64,000 bases of DNA from Lysobacter dokdonensis DS-58 (GCF_000770795.1 NZ_JRKJ01000006.1:124001-188000); one strand, 5' to 3'. Positions 27,310 to 39,792 are shown, counted from the stretch's first letter. The notes: generated by a model from the letters alone, not told the origin. Numbers and translations: made by a program.

Positions 27310-28170
27310 ATGTCCACCACCGCTACCCAGTCCCACGCCCGCGTCGCCCGCAAGCTGCGCGGCCAGCCGGCGTCCGACGGCGCTGGCGTGAAGCTCACGC
27401 GCGTCATCGGCACGCCGCAGCTCGACATGCTCGACCCGTTCCTGATGCTCGACGAGTTCGGCACCGACAAGCCGGAGGATTACCTCGCCGGTTTCCCCGA
27501 CCACCCGCATCGCGGCTTCGAGACAGTGACCTACATGCTCGACGGCCGCATGCGCCATCGCGACAACCACGGCAACGAGGGTCTGCTGGTGCCCGGCAGC
27601 GTGCAGTGGATGACCGCGGGCCGCGGGCTCGTGCACAGCGAGATGCCCGAACAGCAGGAAGGCCGCATGCGCGGGTTCCAGTTGTGGGTGAACCTGCCGA
27701 AGGCCAACAAGATGGACGCGCCGCAGTACCAGGAGTTCGCGCCGGATCGCATCCCGGTGGCGACGCCTGCGCCGGGCGTGTCGGTGAAGGTGATCGCCGG
27801 CAGTGTGGGCGACGTGCGCGGGCCGATCGAACAGCCGGCCACGTCGCCGGTGTACCTCGACATCACGCTCGCCCCGAATACCGCGTGGACGTACGTCCTG
27901 CCGGAAGGGCACAACGCGTTCGCGTACGTGTTCGAAGGCGGCGCGTCGGTGGGCGAAGGCGACGACGCACGCGAGCTGGCCTCGCAGGAACTCGCGGTGC
28001 TCGGCGGCGGTGAAACGCTGGTCGCGACCGCGGGCGGGCAGGGCGCGCGCTTCATCCTCGTGGCGGGCCGCCCGCTGCGCGAACCGGTGGCGCGTTACGG
28101 CCCGTTCGTGATGAACACCAAGGAAGAAATCATGCAGGCCTTCGTCGACTTCCAGAGCGGCAAGTTCTAG
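27310..28170 (+). CDS. Pirin family protein, copy 1
   Basis: A 286-residue bicupin of the pirin family. The metal-binding cupin motif is in FPDHPHRGFETVTYMLDGRMRHRD (His ligands) with the later Glu/His in MTAGRGLVHSEMP; the second half is the C-terminal cupin. Some pirins are quercetin dioxygenases and others regulators, so the reaction is open. AGGAG precedes the ATG at 27310. A second pirin of exactly the same length lies 500 bases downstream, separated by a small lipoprotein gene. Confidence 0.93.
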   Translation: MSTTATQSHARVARKLRGQPASDGAGVKLTRVIGTPQLDMLDPFLMLDEFGTDKPEDYLAGFPDHPHRGFETVTYMLDGRMRHRDNHGNEGLLVPGSVQWMTAGRGLVHSEMPEQQEGRMRGFQLWVNLPKANKMDAPQYQEFAPDRIPVATPAPGVSVKVIAGSVGDVRGPIEQPATSPVYLDITLAPNTAWTYVLPEGHNAFAYVFEGGASVGEGDDARELASQELAVLGGGETLVATAGGQGARFILVAGRPLREPVARYGPFVMNTKEEIMQAFVDFQSGKF

Positions 28171-28243
28171 AGCGCTACGTGACGCCGCCATTCAGGATTC
28201 GCCCCCAAAACTCGGCGCCACCATCCGCAAAGGGAGCTTGCCC

Positions 28244-28660
28244 ATGATTCGCACCACCCTCGCCGCATTGGTCGCGGCCTGCGCTTTCACCGCCTGCGCC
28301 AGCAACACCAACGCAGGCGGCGGCACGACGACTTCGCAGGAGAGCACGATGCGTTCGATCACCGCCGGCAGTTCGGAAACGTTGTCGCCGAAGGAAACGG
28401 TGAAGCTGCCCGACGGCGCAACGCTGCAATACGTCGCGGTGACGCAGGATTCGCGCTGCCCGCCGAACGCACGCTGCATCCGCGCCGGCGATGCCGACAT
28501 CGAGTTCGTCTTCGCCACCGGCGGTGGTCCGCAGGCGACGGTGAAGGCGAACCTGCCCGAAGCCCCGTCGAAGAACATGGGCGCGTGGCGGCTCACCGTC
28601 GAAGCGCTGGAATTCAACGAAAACCCGGTTGTAACCGTTCGCGTCGACAAGGCGCAGTAA
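28244..28660 (+). CDS. Small lipoprotein between two pirin genes
   Basis: A 138-residue protein with a lipoprotein signal (MIRTTLAALVAACAFTACAS; lipid on the Cys of FTAC). The mature part has a short linker of Gly and Thr, then KLPDGATLQYVAVTQDSRCPPNARCIRAGDA-like content, with a Cys-x5-Cys pair that may form a disulfide. I do not recognise the family. It lies 73 bases after pirin 1 and nine bases before pirin 2. AGGGAG is a clear ribosome-binding site. Confidence 0.78.
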   Translation: MIRTTLAALVAACAFTACASNTNAGGGTTTSQESTMRSITAGSSETLSPKETVKLPDGATLQYVAVTQDSRCPPNARCIRAGDADIEFVFATGGGPQATVKANLPEAPSKNMGAWRLTVEALEFNENPVVTVRVDKAQ

Positions 28661-28669
28661 GGTGAAAAG

Positions 28670-29530
28670 ATGACCACGATCGTCCCCCCCCGCGTCCACG
28701 ACCTCGGCGGATTCCAGGTCCGCCGCGCCGTTCCGTCCATCCAGGCGCGGAGCGTGGGGCCGTTCGTGTTCGTCGACCACATGGGCCCGGCGATCTTCGA
28801 GCCCGGCCGCGGCATCGACGTGCGCCCGCACCCGCACATCGGGCTGGCGACGGTGACGTTCCTGTGGGCCGGCACGATCACGCATCGCGACACGCTCGGC
28901 TACGTGCAGGACATCCGCCCCGGCGACGTCAACTGGATGACCGCCGGCCGCGGCATCGCGCATTCCGAACGCACGCCCGCCGGCACGCGCGAAGCGCCGC
29001 ACCCGGTGCACGGCATGCAAACGTGGATCGCGCTGCCGAAGTCGCACGAAGAAACCGACCCGGCGTTCTACCACCACGGCGCCGATGCCTTGCCGCTGAT
29101 CACGCGCCCCGGCGTCACGCTGCGCGTGATCGCCGGCCGCGCGTTCGGCGAAGAGTCCCCGGTGGCGGTGTTCACCGACACGTTCAACGTCGCCATCGAC
29201 ATGGCGCCCGACGCCGAATTCGAAGTCGACGCACGCGCGGTGGAACGCGCGTTGTACGTGCTGGAAGGCAAACTGCAACTCGACGGCGCCGACATCCCCG
29301 AGCAACACCTCGTTGTCCTCGACCGCGGCGTGAAGCACCGCGTGCGCGCGCTGGGGTACGTCAAGGCGATGCTGCTCGGCGGCGAACCGCTCGACGCCCC
29401 CCGCCACATGTGGTGGAACTTCGTGTCCTCGTCGCAGGAGCGCATCGACCAGGCCAAGCAGGATTGGCTGGACGACAAGTTCGGCAAGATCGAAGGCGAA
29501 ACCGAGTTCATCCCGCTGCCCGAGCGCTGA
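28670..29530 (+). CDS. Pirin family protein, copy 2
   Basis: A 286-residue pirin. The cupin metal site is in RPHPHIGLATVTFLWAG and GRGIAHSERTP; VFVDHMGPAIFEPG is the typical N-terminal strand. It is a different subgroup from copy 1 (clear sequence differences across the length), so this is not a recent duplication. It begins nine bases after the small lipoprotein gene. A REP-like palindrome follows its stop. Confidence 0.93.
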   Translation: MTTIVPPRVHDLGGFQVRRAVPSIQARSVGPFVFVDHMGPAIFEPGRGIDVRPHPHIGLATVTFLWAGTITHRDTLGYVQDIRPGDVNWMTAGRGIAHSERTPAGTREAPHPVHGMQTWIALPKSHEETDPAFYHHGADALPLITRPGVTLRVIAGRAFGEESPVAVFTDTFNVAIDMAPDAEFEVDARAVERALYVLEGKLQLDGADIPEQHLVVLDRGVKHRVRALGYVKAMLLGGEPLDAPRHMWWNFVSSSQERIDQAKQDWLDDKFGKIEGETEFIPLPER

Positions 29531-29538
29531 CCTGACGC

Positions 29539-29584
29539 GTCATCCCCGCGAACGCGGGGATCCAGGCGCGCACTCTCTCCTGGA
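29539..29584. repeat. REP-like palindromic repeat, copy 2, with a second hairpin
   Basis: ATCCCCGCG-AAC-GCGGGGAT (29542-29561) is a near-perfect stem loop and matches the copy at 8999. It runs into a second inverted repeat, TCCAGG with CCTGGA 12 bases later. The pair sits just after the second pirin gene and could also stop transcription, though no T-run follows. Confidence 0.7.
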
Positions 29585-29643
29585 CTTGGAGAAGCCCCAG
29601 CCGTACCCCAGAATCGACGGCGGGACTTCTAGGGGACAAACAG

Positions 29644-30474
29644 ATGCAATACGGCAAGCGAAGCCTCGGCATCGCCATCGTCCTGTTCGCGATGGCGGCC
29701 ACGCCCGCCTTTGCGCAAGTGCAGGCCACCGTCGGCGGCAAGACGATCGAGTTGCCCGCACCACAGGCGGGCTACACCGCCGTCCCGGCACGCGACGACG
29801 CGCTGAATCGTTTGCTCGACGCCTCCGTGACGCCGACCAACCGCCTCATCGCCGCCTGGCTCTCCGACGGAGACCTGGCCGATGCCGAACGCGGCGACAT
29901 CCACGAAATGCCGCGGCACTTCGACGCGCAGATCATGCGCGCCATCGAAAGCGCGACGGTCTCGGGCGACGACTTCGCCACGCTGCGCCCGATGGTCGAG
30001 AAGCAGATGGTGGAACAAGCCGCCACCATCCAATCGCAGGTCAATGCGCAGATGCATCGCGTCGATGGGGTCGCGTCGGAAATCAATGACGCACAGACTG
30101 CCATCACCATGGAAAGCATGACGCCGATGCCCGTGCATGCGAGCTCGGAGCGCGCCTTCGAACTCTCGATGCGCTCGGTCTATGCACGGCAAGTGGGCGG
30201 CCACGCCGACCGCTTCACCGTCAACGCTTCGATGGCGCTGGTCCACGTTCACGGCAAGGTGCTGTTCCTCTACGCCTACGGCGACGAAAACGACCTGCAG
30301 TGGTCGCGCGACGCATTGCACGCGTGGGTGCAAGCGGTGGTCGCCGCCAACCCCGGGCCAGTGCCGACGGCATCGACGCTGCACTTCGATTGGAAGCGGA
30401 CGCTGGGCATCGGCGCGGCGGTCGCGTTGATCGCCGGGCTGGTGGCGTTGTTCGCGTTCATGCGGAAGTCGTAG
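29644..30474 (+). CDS. Exported hypothetical protein with C-terminal membrane anchor
   Basis: A 276-residue protein. A signal peptide (SLGIAIVLFAMAATPAFAQ) is followed by a periplasmic domain of about 225 residues and one C-terminal membrane segment (IGAAVALIAGLVALFAFM) ending in RKS. I do not recognise the domain. It precedes a small lipoprotein gene by three bases, so both probably act in the envelope and share a transcript. Confidence 0.75.
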   Translation: MQYGKRSLGIAIVLFAMAATPAFAQVQATVGGKTIELPAPQAGYTAVPARDDALNRLLDASVTPTNRLIAAWLSDGDLADAERGDIHEMPRHFDAQIMRAIESATVSGDDFATLRPMVEKQMVEQAATIQSQVNAQMHRVDGVASEINDAQTAITMESMTPMPVHASSERAFELSMRSVYARQVGGHADRFTVNASMALVHVHGKVLFLYAYGDENDLQWSRDALHAWVQAVVAANPGPVPTASTLHFDWKRTLGIGAAVALIAGLVALFAFMRKS

Positions 30475-30477
30475 GCG

Positions 30478-30963
30478 ATGGCAGGGGTTCGGATCTCGAT
30501 GGCATGCCTGGCAATGGCTTGCGCATTCGTGCTCGCCGCATGCGCTTCCACGCCGGCCGACACACCTTTGCCTGCGGTGGGAGGGGGCGGCGTTTCGCAG
30601 GGAGAGGACGTTCTCGACGTCACGATGTACCAATTGATCGCGACGCCCGAACGCTATGACGGCAAGACGATTTCGGTCATCGGCCTGGGATATTTCGAAC
30701 TGGCCTTCGGCAACGAGAACCGATGGGCGCTCTACGCCACGCGCGACGACCAGGATCACTCCACCTGCGCGCTGGTCGACATCGAACTGCCGGACGCGCT
30801 GACGCCCGAAGCGCCGAAGCTACGCGCGCTGATGGGCAAGTACGTCCTTGCCATCGGCACATTCGAGGCAGCGCAGCCGATCCCGCCCGGCGTCGTCGTG
30901 ATGAAGACATGCCCCGGCGCAAGCACTTTGCACGCCAGGTACATCGGGCATTGGGAGTTTTGA
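30478..30963 (+). CDS. Hypothetical lipoprotein
   Basis: A 161-residue protein with a lipoprotein signal (SMACLAMACAFVLAACAS; lipidation in LAAC). The mature part includes VTMYQLIATPERYDGKTISV and an OB-fold-like strand run ending in YIGHWEF, which resembles lipoproteins that carry a small nucleic acid- or sugar-binding barrel. Function unknown. It starts three bases after the membrane-anchored protein gene. Confidence 0.72.
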   Translation: MAGVRISMACLAMACAFVLAACASTPADTPLPAVGGGGVSQGEDVLDVTMYQLIATPERYDGKTISVIGLGYFELAFGNENRWALYATRDDQDHSTCALVDIELPDALTPEAPKLRALMGKYVLAIGTFEAAQPIPPGVVVMKTCPGASTLHARYIGHWEF

Positions 30964-30977
30964 GATTGAGGCGCGCG

Positions 30978-31178
30978 CTACATGAAGAGCTGCCCGCCGT
31001 CTCCCACACGCCACCCCTTCTCCGACATGCAGGTCCCTAGCTCCCGCCAGATATGCTCGGCGAGGAACGCCGAATGCGTGCGCGCGAGATCCGCCGCGCA
31101 CGCATCGAGGTCGGGCTGCGCCGCTTCGTCGTCGCAATCCATCGGCACGCCGGTGCGCGACCAGCAACCGATCTGCAT
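30978..31178 (-). CDS. Small hypothetical protein, possibly a fragment
   Basis: A 66-residue frame from the ATG at 31178; a GTG at 31262 would add 28 residues. It is Cys-rich (GCWSRTG, DCDDE, DACAADL, GTCMSEKGWR), and CMxxKGW endings are common in small exported or lipoproteins of this group. No signal peptide is visible from either start, so the 5' end may be damaged or the start misplaced. Low certainty. Confidence 0.4.
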   Translation of the reverse strand: MQIGCWSRTGVPMDCDDEAAQPDLDACAADLARTHSAFLAEHIWRELGTCMSEKGWRVGDGGQLFM

Positions 31179-31302
31179 CCCCGGCGACAGGTAGTGAGGA
31201 CATCGCGCGTGCCTGCGCGATAGCGGACCTCGGCCAGCCGCCGAGTGCGCTACCAGAACCACACCGCCTCACGTGGCGAGCCTTCGTTCCGAAGGGGACG
31301 CC

Positions 31303-31992
31303 TCAGACGCGTACGCCTCTCGCCCCAAGATGCTGCGCCATCTGCACCGGCTCCGGCATGCGCTCCTCCGCGGTGAACCGCATCACCAGATCCGCCGCCG
31401 ATGCCATCGCGACGCGATGCCCCGGCGAAACGATGATCGGCGCCACGTCCTTCTGGCTGCGCAACACCCAGCCGATCTGTTCGCCGTAATCGCGCAGCGG
31501 TGTATACGCGCCGCGCACTTGTTGCAGGTCCGCCGCGGTGCCGAGCAGGAGCTTGTTGCCGATGCCGATCGTCGGCAGCCCGGTGACCACGCCGAAGTGC
31601 GAGGCGATGCCGAAGCGTTGCGGGTTCGCGATGCCGTCGCCGTCGAACAACACCAGGTCCGGGGCCTGCGGAAGCATGTCGAGCACGCGCAGCAGCGCGG
31701 GCATCACCTGGAAGGAGAGGAACCCCGGCACGTACTTCGTCGACGCCGACACATGCGCCACTTGCGCGTCGATCAGGTCCAGCGTCACCGCATCGACCAG
31801 CACCGCCACCGCGCGCGTGCGCGTGCCGTCGTCTTCCATCGCGGTCGAGAACCCGGCCACTGCGCGGAGCGGGGACCGGAACCCGTCGCGCGCCAGCACG
31901 CGCTTGGCCATCAGGTCCTGCATGGCGCGCGCGTGCGCGACGCTGCCGTCCCAGGGGTCGAGGGGGTTCGGATTGGGGTCGGAATGGGCCAT
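31303..31992 (-). CDS. nfi: Endonuclease V
   Basis: A 229-residue endonuclease V, which nicks DNA one base past deaminated bases such as inosine. Motifs: AVAGFSTAMED (family usually has an Asp near this point), VPGFLSFQVMPALL, DLVLFDGDGIANPQRFGIASHFGV with the metal-binding Asp pair, and GYRVRSQ-type end region (IIVSPGHRVAMASA). The first Asp of the usual motif ('GxDxS') reads GFSTA here, which is worth checking. The ATG at 31992 has TATGCT eight bases upstream. Confidence 0.88.
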   Translation of the reverse strand: MAHSDPNPNPLDPWDGSVAHARAMQDLMAKRVLARDGFRSPLRAVAGFSTAMEDDGTRTRAVAVLVDAVTLDLIDAQVAHVSASTKYVPGFLSFQVMPALLRVLDMLPQAPDLVLFDGDGIANPQRFGIASHFGVVTGLPTIGIGNKLLLGTAADLQQVRGAYTPLRDYGEQIGWVLRSQKDVAPIIVSPGHRVAMASAADLVMRFTAEERMPEPVQMAQHLGARGVRV

Positions 31993-32040
31993 GAGGTCAG
32001 AGCATACCGGCCGCGTGCGAAGACGCCGGCCAAGCGGCCG

Positions 32041-32493
32041 TCAGAACCGGGCCACCCAGGCCCAGGCGCACAGCACGGCCAGCACGAGGAGGGTGGCCAG
32101 GCCCACGATGTTGCCGGTCCCCGTGCCCGGGATCATGACGGCCCGCTCGGGCCGCGCCGGGTCGTAATACACGTCGATCTCGCTCCCTTTGCGCAGCCCG
32201 TACAGCAGATCCATGGCCTCGGCGAAAGGCACCAACGCCATGGGCCGATAACTCAGGCGCCGCCCCTCGTAGGCGCGGCCATCCACGCTGTAGGTGTAGT
32301 GCGCGTACACCGAATGCCGGCCGTCGCTGTCCGCCGGGCCGATGTCGCTCTCCTGCCAGATGTGCTGCAACGTGCCGGTCGTATGCATCCAGTGCAGCGA
32401 CGCGAAGCCGAGCCGAAGGTGCCACACCTCGCGCGCGGCGAGCGCGAGCAGCCCCAGGATGATGAGCGGCATCCAGACATTCACAGACTCCAC
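32041..32493 (-). CDS. DUF3592 domain membrane protein
   Basis: A 150-residue protein with an N-terminal membrane segment (WMPLIILGLLALAAREVW), a central domain of the DUF3592 type (TTGTLQHIWQE; HYTYSVDGRAYEGRRLSYRP; GSEIDVYYDPARPERAVM) and a second segment near the end (LATLLVLAVLCAWAWV). Function unknown; both ends are in the membrane. The likely start is a GTG at 32493. It is downstream of mfd by 18 bases and may be co-transcribed with it. Confidence 0.8.
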   Translation of the reverse strand: MESVNVWMPLIILGLLALAAREVWHLRLGFASLHWMHTTGTLQHIWQESDIGPADSDGRHSVYAHYTYSVDGRAYEGRRLSYRPMALVPFAEAMDLLYGLRKGSEIDVYYDPARPERAVMIPGTGTGNIVGLATLLVLAVLCAWAWVARF

Positions 32494-32511
32494 TCCCCTG
32501 ATCCCCTTCGC

Positions 32512-36018
<3,507 letters not shown>

Positions 36019-36094
36019 GCGCTCGCAAATAGCTGGCACCGCCGGGCGCGTTTCGCGCCCAGCGGAGGGAGCGCAAGTTTAGCGGACCCGGGCG

Positions 36095-37180
36095 TTAGGG
36101 CCGCGCTTCCAGGACCAGGTTGAAGGGCGTTTCGGTGGCGCGGCGGAAGCGCGTGAAGCCGCCGTCGTTCATCACCTCGCGCAGGCGAGATTCGCCGGCC
36201 TGCGCCCCGAGCGCCGGGCCGTTGCGCGCCAGCGACACCGGCACGCAGATCTGCGAGGACGCGCCGTAGTACACGCGGCCGACGGGGTTGAGGTTGCCCT
36301 CGACGGTGTCGGTCGCCCACGGTTCGACCAGCAGCACGTGGCCGTCGGGCTTGAGCGCATCGTGCGCGTGTTTCGCCGCGCCCACGGGGTCGCCCATGTC
36401 GTGCAGGCAGTCGAAGAAACAGACGAGGTCGAACCCCGCGTCGCGATAACCGGTGGCGTCCGCCGCTTCGAAGCTCGCGTTGCCCACGCCCATTTCCTTC
36501 GCGCGCTGCCGTGCGACGTCGATGGACGGTGCGTGATAGTCGATGCCGACGAACTGCGAGTTGGGGAACGCCTTCGCCATCAGCGTTGTGCTCGCACCAT
36601 GGCCGCAGCCCACATCCGCCACGCGTGCGCCGCGTTCGAGTTTCTCCTTCACGCCTTCCATCGCCGGGATCCATTCGGTCAATAGGTGCGCGTGGTAGCC
36701 GGCGCGGAAGAAACGCTCGACGCCGGTGAACAGACACTTGTGGTGCTCGCCCCATTCCAGGCCCTTGCCGGTGCGGAAGTTGTCCATGGTGCGGTCGAGC
36801 ATGTGGAAGGCGTCTTCGACGAGGCCGTACGCACCGGGAAGATCGACCGGTCCGTTCGGATCGGCCAGGCACAGCGCCTGTTCGTCGTTGAGGCGATAGC
36901 GGCCGCTGCCTGCGTCGTAGTCGACGTAACCGCCGGCGGCCTGGTTGCCGAGCCATTCGCGCACGTAGCGTTCGTGCGTGTTGGTGCGTTTGGCGAGTTC
37001 GGCCGGTGTCAGCGCTTCTTTCGCGAGCGCCTTGTAGAAGCCCAGTTGGTCGCCGACCAGCATGAGCGTGGAAGAGATGGCGGCGCCGAGATCGCCGACC
37101 GCCTTGCCGAGAAACGTGTTGAGTCGTTGTTCGTCGATGGGCATGAAATGAATCCGATCGTTCCCATCCGTGGGAGACAT
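36095..37180 (-). CDS. Class I SAM-dependent methyltransferase with winged-helix N domain
   Basis: A 361-residue methyltransferase of the Rv2258c-like type. Residues about 20-100 form a winged helix (FYKALAKEALTPAELAKRTN; YVREWLGNQAAGGYV). The SAM site reads VADVGCGHGASTTLMAKAFP, then FVGIDYHAPS, with FDCLHDMGDP further on. The substrate is unknown. ATG 37180 and ATG 37144 are both possible starts; the family usually begins near the second. The gap to mfd (36019-36094) holds a GGGCGCG-TTT-CGCGCCC hairpin without a T-run. Confidence 0.87.
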   Translation of the reverse strand: MSPTDGNDRIHFMPIDEQRLNTFLGKAVGDLGAAISSTLMLVGDQLGFYKALAKEALTPAELAKRTNTHERYVREWLGNQAAGGYVDYDAGSGRYRLNDEQALCLADPNGPVDLPGAYGLVEDAFHMLDRTMDNFRTGKGLEWGEHHKCLFTGVERFFRAGYHAHLLTEWIPAMEGVKEKLERGARVADVGCGHGASTTLMAKAFPNSQFVGIDYHAPSIDVARQRAKEMGVGNASFEAADATGYRDAGFDLVCFFDCLHDMGDPVGAAKHAHDALKPDGHVLLVEPWATDTVEGNLNPVGRVYYGASSQICVPVSLARNGPALGAQAGESRLREVMNDGGFTRFRRATETPFNLVLEARP

Positions 37181-37242
37181 GCGACAGCGGCCCGTCGCCG
37201 GCTCCCCGACGACAATCAACGCAATGATTCGGATTTTGCGGC

Positions 37243-37821
37243 CTAGGCCGCTTGCGGTTCGTCGTGCACGTGCGTGCCGCGCGTGGGCTGCAGATCGAGC
37301 ACCATGCGCACCAGGCCGGGATGCGGCGAGGCTTCGCGACGGAAGCCGAGCGACTGTGCGAGCGCGAGCATCGGCTGGTTGTGTTCCAGCACGTCGCCCC
37401 ACAATTTTTCGAGGCGACGGCCTTTCGCCCAGCGCACGAGACGGCGCATCAGATGCCGGCCCAGGCCCATGCCGGCGATGTAGTGGCTCACGAGGATCGC
37501 GAATTCAGCCTCGCGGCCGTTGTCGTTGATCGATGCGCGCGCAACCGCGCCGACGAGCGCTTCACCCGGCGGCAAGGGCTCTGCGGCCACCAGTGCGAAC
37601 TCGCGCTTGGCATCGGGGCGCGAGAGCTTGTCGGCCATCTCCGGCGTGAGCTCGCGCACCGCGTGCAGGAAGCGCTGGCGGATTTCGTCGGGCTCGAGCA
37701 AGGCGAAGCCCTGCCGCAGCGGGTCGGCATCGGCCGGCCGGATGGGACGGATGAGCACCTCTCGGCCATTGCTGAGCCGGATCTGCTCGTGCCACGGGGG
37801 AAGTCGGTTACGGGCCGCCAT
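37243..37821 (-). CDS. GNAT family N-acetyltransferase
   Basis: A 192-residue acetyltransferase of the group fused to, or related to, protein lysine acetyltransferases: LSNGREVLIRPIRPADADPLRQGFALL is the typical N terminus and FLHAVRELTPEM follows. The acetyl-CoA loop is HYIAGMGLGRHLMRRLV. The substrate is unknown; the N terminus resembles Pat-type enzymes without their large CoA-ligase-like domain. It starts at ATG 37821 with weak CATAAG six bases upstream. Confidence 0.9.
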   Translation of the reverse strand: MAARNRLPPWHEQIRLSNGREVLIRPIRPADADPLRQGFALLEPDEIRQRFLHAVRELTPEMADKLSRPDAKREFALVAAEPLPPGEALVGAVARASINDNGREAEFAILVSHYIAGMGLGRHLMRRLVRWAKGRRLEKLWGDVLEHNQPMLALAQSLGFRREASPHPGLVRMVLDLQPTRGTHVHDEPQAA

Positions 37822-37936
37822 TCAGCTCTTATGCCAGAGGCGAAGTGAAGCCCAGCTCTAGACGGGGGCCGAACACCGGGCCTCACGCGCGCAATTGCTA
37901 TCCTTGCGCGCTCTCCCATTCATGTAACGGAACGCC

Positions 37937-38884
37937 ATGGCCGGCAGCGGCGACTCCAACCGCGCGATCCTCTTCGCCCTCGGGGCCAATTTCGCCATCG
38001 CCTGCGCCAAGGGCTTCGCGGCGTACATGACGAACTCCAGCGCCATGATCGCCGAGACCGTCCACTCGCTGGCCGACTGCGGCAACCAGTTGCTGCTGTT
38101 GCTGGGCCTGAAGCAGGCCAAGCGCCCGCCGAACAAGGATTACCCCCTCGGATACGGCAAGGCGATCTACTTCTGGTCGTTCCTGGTCGCGCTGATGCTG
38201 TTCTCGGTGGGCGGCATGTTCAGCCTCTACGAAGGCGTGCACAAACTGCACAACCCCGGCAAATTGTCGAACTGGGGATGGGCCGCCGGCGTGCTGGTGT
38301 TCGGCATCATCGCCGAGGGCGTGTCGATGCGCGCGTGCATGCAGGAAGTCAACAAGGCGCGCGGGGATCGTTCGCTGTGGCGCTGGTTCCGCGAGAGCCG
38401 CCAGGCCGAACTGGTGGTGATCTTCGGCGAAGACCTCGCGGCGTTGTTCGGCCTGGTGTTCGCGCTCATCGCGGTCATGCTGGCCGTGATCACCGGCGAC
38501 CCGACGTGGGATGCCTACGGCACGATCGCCATCGGCGCGTTGCTGATCGTCGTGGCGGTGTTCGTCGCGGTGGAGGTCAAGGCGCTGCTGATCGGGCAGA
38601 GCGTGGACCTCAACGTGCAGGCCGACATCCGCAAGTTGCTGGAAGGGCGCCCGGAAATCGCGCGCGTGATCAGCCTGATCACCCTGCAACTGGGCAACGA
38701 GATGATGGTGTCGGTGCATGCGGAGATGCATGAGCAGCCGACGTCCCGCCAGTTGGTCGACGCGATCAACGCCTGCGAGAAGGCGCTGAAGGCGCAATTC
38801 CCGCAGGTGCGCTGGAGTTTCTTCGAACCCGAGATGTCGGGCGCGGTGGCGGGCGATCAGGATTACGGCCCCGCGACGACGTAA
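37937..38884 (+). CDS. Cation diffusion facilitator family transporter
   Basis: A 315-residue inner-membrane divalent metal exporter. The first helix region reads ALGANFAIACAKGFAAYMTNSSAMIAE, with the HSLADCGNQ motif: the first metal-site pair is His and Asp. A second site lies in IFGEDLAALFGLVFALI (Glu, Asp). Six membrane segments and a cytoplasmic C-terminal domain of about 85 residues fit the family. It is closest to the SLC30A9-like branch by its long helix; the metal (zinc, iron or manganese) cannot be told. TATCCT at 37902 may be its -10. Confidence 0.9.
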   Translation: MAGSGDSNRAILFALGANFAIACAKGFAAYMTNSSAMIAETVHSLADCGNQLLLLLGLKQAKRPPNKDYPLGYGKAIYFWSFLVALMLFSVGGMFSLYEGVHKLHNPGKLSNWGWAAGVLVFGIIAEGVSMRACMQEVNKARGDRSLWRWFRESRQAELVVIFGEDLAALFGLVFALIAVMLAVITGDPTWDAYGTIAIGALLIVVAVFVAVEVKALLIGQSVDLNVQADIRKLLEGRPEIARVISLITLQLGNEMMVSVHAEMHEQPTSRQLVDAINACEKALKAQFPQVRWSFFEPEMSGAVAGDQDYGPATT

Positions 38885-38890
38885 GCGCCG

Positions 38891-39745
38891 TCAGGCGGGT
38901 GCGCGCAACCACTCCATGTGCGCGTTCCCGCCGCCGCTTTCCTGCATCGCGTTGCGCAATGCGTTGAGCGTCGGCTTGAACAGCACGTCGAACTTCCACG
39001 GCGCATTGAGGATCAGCAGCCCGCTGCCGTTCATGCGCAGCGGCGAGTCGTCGGGCCGCACCAGCAACTCGATCACCAGCGCCGATTTGGCTTCGATCGC
39101 CGCCGCGCGCCGGTAGAACGGCGGCAACGACCGCCGCAGCTTGATCGGATACCACAGCGCGAACATCCCTTGCGGCCAGCGTTGCAGGCCGTCGCGCAGC
39201 GCGGCGATCGCCAGGTCGAATTCCTCCAGCTGCGCCTCGTAGGGCGGATCGATCAACACCAGCCCGCGCGCGAACCGCGTTTCGCCCGACCGCGGGGGCA
39301 GCAACGCCTTCATCGCCGCGTAGCCGTCGCGCGCATGCACGATCACGCGCGGGTCGTCGCGGAAGTTGTGGTTGAGGATCGCCGCTTCGTCGGGCTGCAG
39401 CTCGCAGCAGGCGATGCGGTCCTGTTCGCGCAGCGCGTGCGTGAGCAGCCAGGGGGAACCGGGATAGGACCGCGCGCCGTGCGCGGCGCGGCAGGCCTCG
39501 ATGGCCGACAGGTAGCGCGCGATGTTGGCATCGCCCGTGCGTTTGAGCTTCGCGACGCCGCCTTCGGCTTCGCCGGTCTTCTGGGCGGCCGCCGCGTCGA
39601 GGCTGTACAACCCGCGCCCGGCGTGCGTGTCGAGCGCGAAGCACGCGGCGGGCTTGGCGCGCAGCGACTCGCACAGGGCGAGCAGGGCGACGTGCTTGAG
39701 CACGTCGGCATGGTTGCCGGCGTGGAAGGCGTGGCGGTAGTTCAT
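38891..39745 (-). CDS. rlmJ: 23S rRNA (adenine(2030)-N(6))-methyltransferase RlmJ
   Basis: A 284-residue enzyme that methylates A2030 of 23S rRNA. The N terminus MNYRHAFHAGNHADVLKH is diagnostic. The SAM region follows as FALDTHAGRGLYSLD, and the catalytic motif is VLIDPPYE. E. coli RlmJ has 280 residues. CATACT lies seven bases before the ATG with no ribosome-binding site. It is divergent from creB with 53 bases between. Confidence 0.96.
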   Translation of the reverse strand: MNYRHAFHAGNHADVLKHVALLALCESLRAKPAACFALDTHAGRGLYSLDAAAAQKTGEAEGGVAKLKRTGDANIARYLSAIEACRAAHGARSYPGSPWLLTHALREQDRIACCELQPDEAAILNHNFRDDPRVIVHARDGYAAMKALLPPRSGETRFARGLVLIDPPYEAQLEEFDLAIAALRDGLQRWPQGMFALWYPIKLRRSLPPFYRRAAAIEAKSALVIELLVRPDDSPLRMNGSGLLILNAPWKFDVLFKPTLNALRNAMQESGGGNAHMEWLRAPA

Positions 39746-39752
39746 GGCGGGC

Positions 39753-39792
39753 AGTATGACGGGTGCGCACCATGACGGCCGCCAGCTATGCT
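39753..39792. promoter_or_regulatory. Divergent -10 elements for rlmJ and creB
   Basis: Between the divergent starts, CATACT (minus strand, 39758-39753) stands seven bases from the rlmJ ATG, and TATGCT (plus strand, 39787-39792) stands six bases from the creB ATG at 39799. Both would give transcripts that begin at or beside the ATG. Confidence 0.5.

Noticed and set aside
36044..36060. GGGCGCG-TTT-CGCGCCC hairpin as terminator between the methyltransferase and mfd genes.
   Set aside because: No T-run follows on either strand, so it is only a GC-rich stem.
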